Shown in pieces: positions 58,976 to 64,000 of a stretch of DNA of 64,000 bases; within the stretch, counting starts at the first letter, position 1, and every line of letters starts with the position of its first letter. Where the stretch lies: contig NZ_CP015749.1 in assembly GCF_001742145.1 (NCBI RefSeq), positions 372,001 to 436,000 of the forward strand. The letters run 5' to 3'. The stretch comes from Pectobacterium parmentieri. Lineage in GTDB: Bacteria; Pseudomonadota; Gammaproteobacteria; Enterobacterales; Enterobacteriaceae. The notes beneath the pieces were generated by a model. That model saw nothing but the letters and a program-made list of their open reading frames with translations, made no database searches and was not told the DNA's origin. A program made the translations under genes and the position numbers.

Positions 58976-60172
58976 ATGAAGCAACTGACAATTCTTGGTT
59001 CCACCGGCTCTATTGGCGTTAGTTCTCTGGCGGTAATTAAAGCTAACCCCGATAAATTTGCCGTGCGTGCGCTATCCGCTGGGTATAACGTCAAACTGAT
59101 GGTGGAGCAATGCCTCACTTTCCAACCTGCCTATGCCTCAATGGCTGATGAAGCTTCTGCAACGGTTCTGCGCCAGCAGTTGGCGGAATACGGCTGTAAA
59201 ACAGAGGTGCTGGCGGGCGTTCAGGCAGCGTGTGATCTTGCTGCATTGGATGGCGTCGATCAGGTCATGGCCGCGATTGTGGGAGCTGCTGGGCTACTGC
59301 CGACATTGGCTGCAATCCATGCGGGAAAACAGGTTTTGTTGGCGAATAAAGAATCACTGGTTACCTGTGGACGTCTCTTTATGGACGCCGTAGCACAAAG
59401 TGGTGCGCAGCTTTTACCGATTGATAGTGAACATAATGCGATTTTTCAGAGTTTACCTGAGCAAATTCAACGCCAATTAGGTTACGCTTCATTGTCGCAA
59501 CATGGGGTTGAACGCATTATTTTGACCGGTTCTGGTGGGCCTTTTCGTGAAACGTCGGTGTCGGCGCTGGCGGATATGACGCCGGATCAGGCATGTGCGC
59601 ATCCAAACTGGTCAATGGGGCGCAAAATTTCGGTTGATTCAGCCACGATGATGAACAAGGGGCTGGAGTATATTGAAGCACGTTGGTTGTTTAATGCCTC
59701 TGCTGAACAGATGGAAGTCATTATTCATCCGCAATCGGTGATTCATTCTATGGTGCGTTATCGTGATGGTAGCGTTCTGGCGCAGTTGGGCTCGCCCGAT
59801 ATGCGCACGCCGATTGCCCATGCGATGGCGTATCCCGAACGTGTGACATCGGGCGTAAAATCGTTAGATTTTTGCCAGATTGGTGCGCTGACATTTTTAG
59901 CGCCGGACTATGCACGCTATCCTTGTTTACAGTTGGCGATTGACGCTTGTCATCATGGTCAATCGGCTACCACGGCATTGAACGCTGCAAATGAAATTGC
60001 AGTAGCGGCATTTTTGCAGTCGCAGATACGCTTTACGGATATCGCGGCGGTAAATCGGGATGTCATTGAACAACTTACACTGCCAGAGCCTGCCAGTGTT
60101 GACGATGTTCTGTTTATCGATCGCTGGGCCAGACAGGCCGCAGCACAGACTCTGACACATTACACACGATAG
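58976..60172 (+). CDS. dxr: 1-deoxy-D-xylulose 5-phosphate reductoisomerase
   Basis: Dxr (IspC) converts DXP to MEP, the first committed step of non-mevalonate isoprenoid synthesis. At 398 aa it has the NADPH loop [24 protein letters not shown], the metal-binding [26 protein letters not shown] and the C-terminal [18 protein letters not shown] at 58796-58801 is a possible -10, though its -35 is poor. The next gene but one, ispU, uses the same isoprenoid supply. Confidence 0.98.
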   Translation: MKQLTILGSTGSIGVSSLAVIKANPDKFAVRALSAGYNVKLMVEQCLTFQPAYASMADEASATVLRQQLAEYGCKTEVLAGVQAACDLAALDGVDQVMAAIVGAAGLLPTLAAIHAGKQVLLANKESLVTCGRLFMDAVAQSGAQLLPIDSEHNAIFQSLPEQIQRQLGYASLSQHGVERIILTGSGGPFRETSVSALADMTPDQACAHPNWSMGRKISVDSATMMNKGLEYIEARWLFNASAEQMEVIIHPQSVIHSMVRYRDGSVLAQLGSPDMRTPIAHAMAYPERVTSGVKSLDFCQIGALTFLAPDYARYPCLQLAIDACHHGQSATTALNAANEIAVAAFLQSQIRFTDIAAVNRDVIEQLTLPEPASVDDVLFIDRWARQAAAQTLTHYTR

Positions 60173-60276
60173 TCGGATAGGCCCGTGGCACGATTTGTTC
60201 ATGTGCGGTTGAGGTGGTATAGTCTGCGCCACTCAATAGTTGATTAGGCGAAATTTGTTTAATTGACTGTGACGCT

Positions 60277-60303
60277 AAGCCGTGATCGTTCACGGCTTTT
60301 TTT
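60277..60303 (+). terminator. Rho-independent terminator between dxr and ispU
   Basis: The 9-bp stem AAGCCGTGA / TCACGGCTT with a 4-nt loop runs into a T tract (60297-60303). ispU therefore probably has its own promoter in the following 65 bp. Confidence 0.88.
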
Positions 60304-60370
60304 GCGCTAACGGGGTCTGATGTTACGGAAGGACTGTTGTATTTCTTGCTTGAGGAAATAAGTACGCGTT

Positions 60371-61132
60371 ATGCCGTCCGATAATCAAAAAAATATTCAC
60401 GATCTGCCACCCGCTGGGCCACGGCATGTTGCCATTATCATGGATGGCAATGGTCGCTGGGCGAAAAACCGGGGGAAAATGCGGATTTTTGGCCATCAGG
60501 CTGGTGTAAAGGCCGTGCGACGTTCAGTCAGTTTCGCCGTGAGCCAAGGGCTTGACGCTCTGACACTTTATGCATTTAGCAGTGAAAACTGGAACCGTCC
60601 GGCGCAGGAAGTCTCCGCACTTATGGAACTGTTTGTTCGGGCGTTGGATAGCGAAGTGAAAAGCCTGCACAAGCACAATGTTCGCTTGCGGGTGATTGGC
60701 GATATCGGCCGTTTCAGCCCACGTTTACAAGAGCGAATTCGTCGTTCAGAGACGCTGACAGAAAAGAATCAGGGGCTCACACTCAATATTGCCGCGAATT
60801 ATGGCGGCCGTTGGGATATTATTCAGGGAGTACGGCAACTTGCAGAGCAGGTGCAGGAAGGTATTCTTCGCCCTGATAGCATTAATGAAGCGTCATTATG
60901 TCAGTACATCTGTCTGAATGATCTGGCTCCGGTTGATTTGGTGATCAGAACCGGTGGGGAACACCGCATCAGTAATTTTCTTCTGTGGCAAATTGCTTAT
61001 GCTGAACTTTACTTTACTGATGTCCTCTGGCCTGATTTCGATGAACAAGTCTTTGAAGGTGCGCTGAATGCTTTTGCACAACGCGAGCGCCGCTTCGGGG
61101 GAACAACACCTATCGATGCTGATGCATCCTAG
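60371..61132 (+). CDS. ispU: Undecaprenyl diphosphate synthase
   Basis: IspU (UppS) extends farnesyl diphosphate by eight cis-isoprene units to make the lipid carrier for peptidoglycan and O-antigen. A 253 aa enzyme with the catalytic Asp25 in [14 protein letters not shown] and the second signature [19 protein letters not shown]. cdsA starts 10 bases after the stop. Confidence 0.97.
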   Translation: MPSDNQKNIHDLPPAGPRHVAIIMDGNGRWAKNRGKMRIFGHQAGVKAVRRSVSFAVSQGLDALTLYAFSSENWNRPAQEVSALMELFVRALDSEVKSLHKHNVRLRVIGDIGRFSPRLQERIRRSETLTEKNQGLTLNIAANYGGRWDIIQGVRQLAEQVQEGILRPDSINEASLCQYICLNDLAPVDLVIRTGGEHRISNFLLWQIAYAELYFTDVLWPDFDEQVFEGALNAFAQRERRFGGTTPIDADAS

Positions 61133-61141
61133 GGGGAACTT

Positions 61142-61999
61142 TTGCTGAAGTATCGCCTGATTACTGCTTTTATTTTGATCCCGATTGTTATTGCAGCGTT
61201 GTTCTTGCTGCCTCCTTTGGGATTCACGCTTGTTACGCTGGCTGTTTGTATGCTGGCGGCATGGGAATGGGGTCAACTGGCGGGGTTTGCCTCCTATGGC
61301 CAACGCCTGTGGCTCGCGATCCTGTGTGGTTTCTTACTGGCGCTGATGCTGTTATCGCTCCCGGCTTACCATTATTCTGTCCATATTCCGCAAATCAGTA
61401 TCGCGCTTTGGTCATCACTGGTGTGGTGGAGTGTGGCACTACTGTTGGTTCTGTTTTATCCGACTTCAGCCTCATTCTGGCGTCATTCACGCACATTGCG
61501 ACTGGTGTTCGGTATCATGACTATCGTGCCGTTTTTCTGGGGTATGGTCGCGCTTCGTCATTACAATTATGCGATGAATCCTTTTGCCGGTGCCTGGTGG
61601 CTGCTGTACGTCATGCTGCTGGTCTGGGGTGCAGACAGCGGAGCCTACATGTTTGGCAAACTGTTTGGTAAACGTAAGCTCGCGCCAAAGGTTTCGCCGG
61701 GCAAAACCTGGGAAGGCTTTCTCGGTGGTCTGGCAACCTCAGCGCTAATCTCTCTGCTGTTTAGCCTTTATGCACCATTAACGGTGGCAGCATCGACGTT
61801 GTTAATTTGTTCTATTGTCGCCGCGCTGGCCTCGGTACTGGGTGATTTGACGGAAAGTATGTTCAAACGCGAGGCGGGCATCAAAGACAGTAGCCATTTG
61901 ATTCCGGGGCATGGTGGCGTGCTCGATCGTATCGATAGCCTGACGGCTGCGGTTCCTGTGTTCTCTTGCCTGATGCTGCTGCTGTTTAAAGTAGCTTAG
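61142..61999 (+). CDS. cdsA: Phosphatidate cytidylyltransferase
   Basis: CdsA makes CDP-diacylglycerol, the precursor of all phospholipids, in the inner membrane. At 285 aa it has about eight membrane segments and the family signature LGDLTESMFKREAGIKDSSH followed by LIPGHGGVLDRIDS. It starts with TTG, as in E. coli, behind a strong AGGGGGAACT site, which decides the start. Confidence 0.97.
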   Translation: MLKYRLITAFILIPIVIAALFLLPPLGFTLVTLAVCMLAAWEWGQLAGFASYGQRLWLAILCGFLLALMLLSLPAYHYSVHIPQISIALWSSLVWWSVALLLVLFYPTSASFWRHSRTLRLVFGIMTIVPFFWGMVALRHYNYAMNPFAGAWWLLYVMLLVWGADSGAYMFGKLFGKRKLAPKVSPGKTWEGFLGGLATSALISLLFSLYAPLTVAASTLLICSIVAALASVLGDLTESMFKREAGIKDSSHLIPGHGGVLDRIDSLTAAVPVFSCLMLLLFKVA

Positions 62000-62020
62000 A
62001 ATAAAGCGGTAGAGCTATTT

Positions 62021-63376
62021 ATGTTGAGTTTTCTCTGGAATCTTGCCGCGTTTATCATTGCACTCGGTGTGCTGGTCACCGTCCATGAATTTGGACATTT
62101 CTGGGTGGCACGCCGTTGTGGTGTGAAGGTAGAGCGCTTCTCTGTCGGTTTCGGCCGCGCCCTATGGCGCCGTCGCGATCGTACTGGTACAGAATTCGTG
62201 ATTGCGCTGATCCCGCTTGGCGGCTACGTGAAGATGCTGGATGAGCGTGTCGACACGGTAGCGCCAGAATTTCGTCACCAATCCTTTAACAGCAAAACGG
62301 TCTGGCAGCGTGCGGCTATCGTCAGTGCCGGTCCGATCGCTAATTTCCTGTTTGCCATTGTGGCGTACTGGCTGGTGTTCATTCTCGGCGTTCCTGGCGT
62401 GCGTCCGGTTGTGGGTGAAATACTGCCCAACTCCATCGCGGCGCAAGCGGAAATGTCGGCAGGAATGGAACTAAAGTCCGTTGATGGTATCGAAACGCCT
62501 GATTGGGATACCGCGCGTCTGGCGATGATCGGTAAAATCGGTGACAGCGATGTCGTGATCGGAACCGCACCTTTAGGCTCTGACCGTGTCGTCCAGAAAA
62601 CCCTGGATTTACGCGAGTGGCAGTTTGAACCTGATAAGCAAGATCCGGTTGCTTCGCTCGGGATTATCCCACGCGGCCCGCAAATTGAACCGGTACTGAA
62701 TCAGGTGCAGGCTGGCTCGGCAGCGGAAAAAGCAGGTTTGCAAGTCAGAGATAGGATCGTTAAAGTCGACGGGCAGGCTTTAGTACATTGGCGTGATTTT
62801 GTCATCGCCGTGCGTGATAACCCCGGACAATCTATTGCGCTGGAGGTGGAACGAAATGGCGAAGTAGTGCCGTTAACGTTAACGCCAGACAGCAAATCTG
62901 TGGGAAATGGCAAAGTTGAAGGGTTGGCCGGCGTTATGCCAAGCGTGACGCCGCTGCCCGAAGAATACAGGACTGTGCGCCAGTATGGGCCGTTCAGCGC
63001 TGTCTATCAGGCAACAGATAAAACCTGGCAACTGATGAAGTTGACCGTCAGTATGTTAGGCAAACTGGTTATGGGTGATGTTAAGCTGAATAACCTGAGT
63101 GGTCCCATTTCGATTGCTCAGGGTGCAGGAATGTCAGCAGATTATGGATTGATTTATTACCTGATGTTTTTGGCCTTAATCAGCGTCAATTTGGGGATCA
63201 TCAATCTGTTTCCTCTGCCGGTATTGGATGGTGGACACCTGCTCTTTCTTGCGGTTGAAAAGCTGAAGGGTAGGCCGGTTTCTGAGCGTGTGCAGGACAT
63301 TAGCTATCGTATTGGCACAGTATTGCTGATGTTGTTAATGGGACTCGCACTTTTCAATGATTTCTCGCGTCTCTAG
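62021..63376 (+). CDS. rseP: RseP site-2 zinc protease
   Basis: RseP cuts RseA within the membrane after DegS, releasing sigma-E in the envelope stress response, and clears signal peptides. The zinc motif HEFGH is at residues 22-26 and the third ligand is in PVLDGGHLL near the C-terminus. Four membrane segments flank two PDZ domains (about residues 115-305, with the second starting [18 protein letters not shown]). 451 aa (E. coli 450). Downstream bamA is a key outer-membrane assembly gene of the same stress regulon. Confidence 0.97.
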   Translation: MLSFLWNLAAFIIALGVLVTVHEFGHFWVARRCGVKVERFSVGFGRALWRRRDRTGTEFVIALIPLGGYVKMLDERVDTVAPEFRHQSFNSKTVWQRAAIVSAGPIANFLFAIVAYWLVFILGVPGVRPVVGEILPNSIAAQAEMSAGMELKSVDGIETPDWDTARLAMIGKIGDSDVVIGTAPLGSDRVVQKTLDLREWQFEPDKQDPVASLGIIPRGPQIEPVLNQVQAGSAAEKAGLQVRDRIVKVDGQALVHWRDFVIAVRDNPGQSIALEVERNGEVVPLTLTPDSKSVGNGKVEGLAGVMPSVTPLPEEYRTVRQYGPFSAVYQATDKTWQLMKLTVSMLGKLVMGDVKLNNLSGPISIAQGAGMSADYGLIYYLMFLALISVNLGIINLFPLPVLDGGHLLFLAVEKLKGRPVSERVQDISYRIGTVLLMLLMGLALFNDFSRL

Positions 63377-63411
63377 GCGCGGGATTAGGTTAGGAAAAAC
63401 GCATAACAACG

Positions 63412-64000
63412 ATGGCGATCAAAAAGTTGCTCATAGCGTCGCTGCTGTTTAGCAGCGCAACCGTATACGGTGCAGACGGGTTCGTAGTGAAGGACATTCA
63501 TTTCGAGGGCCTGCAAAGGGTTGCCGTCGGGGCGGCACTCCTCAGTATGCCTGTCCGCGTTGGCGATACCATCGGTGACGATGATATCGGTAACACTATC
63601 CGTGCCTTGTTTGCGACCGGAAATTTTGAAGATGTTCGCGTCCTGCGCGACGGCGAAACGCTGATTGTGCAGGTGAAAGAACGTCCGACAATCGCCAGCG
63701 TCACGTTTTCCGGCAATAAGTCAGTCAAAGACGACATGCTGAAAGAAAACCTGGAAGCCTCTGGCGTGCGCGTTGGTGAAGCGTTAGACCGCACGGCGCT
63801 CACCAGCATCGAAAAAGGACTGGAGGATTTCTATTACAGCGTGGGTAAGTACAGTGCGTCGGTGAAAGCCGTTGTCACGCCATTGCCACGTAATCGCGTA
63901 GACCTGAAACTGGTCTTCACGGAAGGTGTGTCGGCCCAAATCCAGCAGATTAATATTGTCGGTAACAAAGCGTTCAGTTCCGACGAATTGATCTCGCGTT
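63412..64000 (+). CDS. bamA: BamA outer-membrane protein assembly factor (5' part)
   Basis: BamA is the core of the BAM complex that inserts beta-barrel proteins. Only the first 196 codons are in the window. A signal peptide ([20 protein letters not shown]) is followed by POTRA 1 ([20 protein letters not shown]), POTRA 2 ([18 protein letters not shown]) and the start of POTRA 3 ([16 protein letters not shown]). The ATG follows TTAGGAAAAACG. The frame is open to the right edge. Confidence 0.97.
   Translation, partial: MAIKKLLIASLLFSSATVYGADGFVVKDIHFEGLQRVAVGAALLSMPVRVGDTIGDDDIGNTIRALFATGNFEDVRVLRDGETLIVQVKERPTIASVTFSGNKSVKDDMLKENLEASGVRVGEALDRTALTSIEKGLEDFYYSVGKYSASVKAVVTPLPRNRVDLKLVFTEGVSAQIQQINIVGNKAFSSDELISR

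Overview
The window is a stretch of enterobacterial core chromosome. Gene content, gene order, an RsmB/CsrB-type regulatory RNA, GcvB and ERIC repeats point to a soft-rot member of the Enterobacterales, most likely Pectobacterium (formerly Erwinia carotovora); the genus is my inference from overall resemblance. Nearly all genes are recognisable housekeeping genes. I saw no phage, insertion sequence, CRISPR array or defence island, and I do not think a wholly new multi-gene system is present. The interesting material lies in intergenic DNA and in a few accessory genes set between conserved neighbours.

Layout. (1) 1-3190: mutY (cut by the left edge), divergent from trmB-yggL-yggN. (2) 3195-24968: tas, ygdR and mutH on the minus strand, a long DnaA-box-bearing gap that looks like DARS2, then rppH-ptsP-lgt-thyA, the minor pseudopilin genes ppdA-ppdB-ygdB-ppdC and recC-ptrA-recB-recD. 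(3) 25000-27585: an accessory pair, a LacI-type repressor divergent from an L-talarate/galactarate dehydratase. (4) 27611-40991: argA with ArgR boxes, amiC, three tandem initiator tRNAs, mltA, an accessory molybdoenzyme, tcdA, csdE-csdA, ygdI, the GcvB small RNA, two ERIC-like elements, gcvA, ygdD-rlmM. (5) 41037-50126: xni, ppnN, another ERIC-type element, queF, syd, the RsmB RNA with GacA/UvrY boxes, an accessory periplasmic amidohydrolase and MarR regulator, then yqcC-truC-yqcA. (6) 50186-64000: yaeH, dapD, glnD and map on the minus strand, divergent from rpsB-tsf-pyrH-frr-dxr-ispU-cdsA-rseP-bamA (cut by the right edge).

How it fits together. Sections 2, 4 and 5 follow the E. coli 63-64 min order, with accessory genes inserted at recD/argA, mltA/tcdA and rsmB/yqcC. 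The outer parts match other E. coli map positions (mutY/trmB, and yaeH to bamA), so two synteny junctions lie near 3136-3194 and 50127-50185. Regulation is unusually readable: a DnaA-reactivation locus, paired ARG boxes, a candidate LacI-family operator pair, GcvB/gcvA divergent promoters, GacA/UvrY boxes before RsmB, a large inverted repeat before the amidohydrolase, and a GC-rich-discriminator promoter with a structured leader before rpsB.
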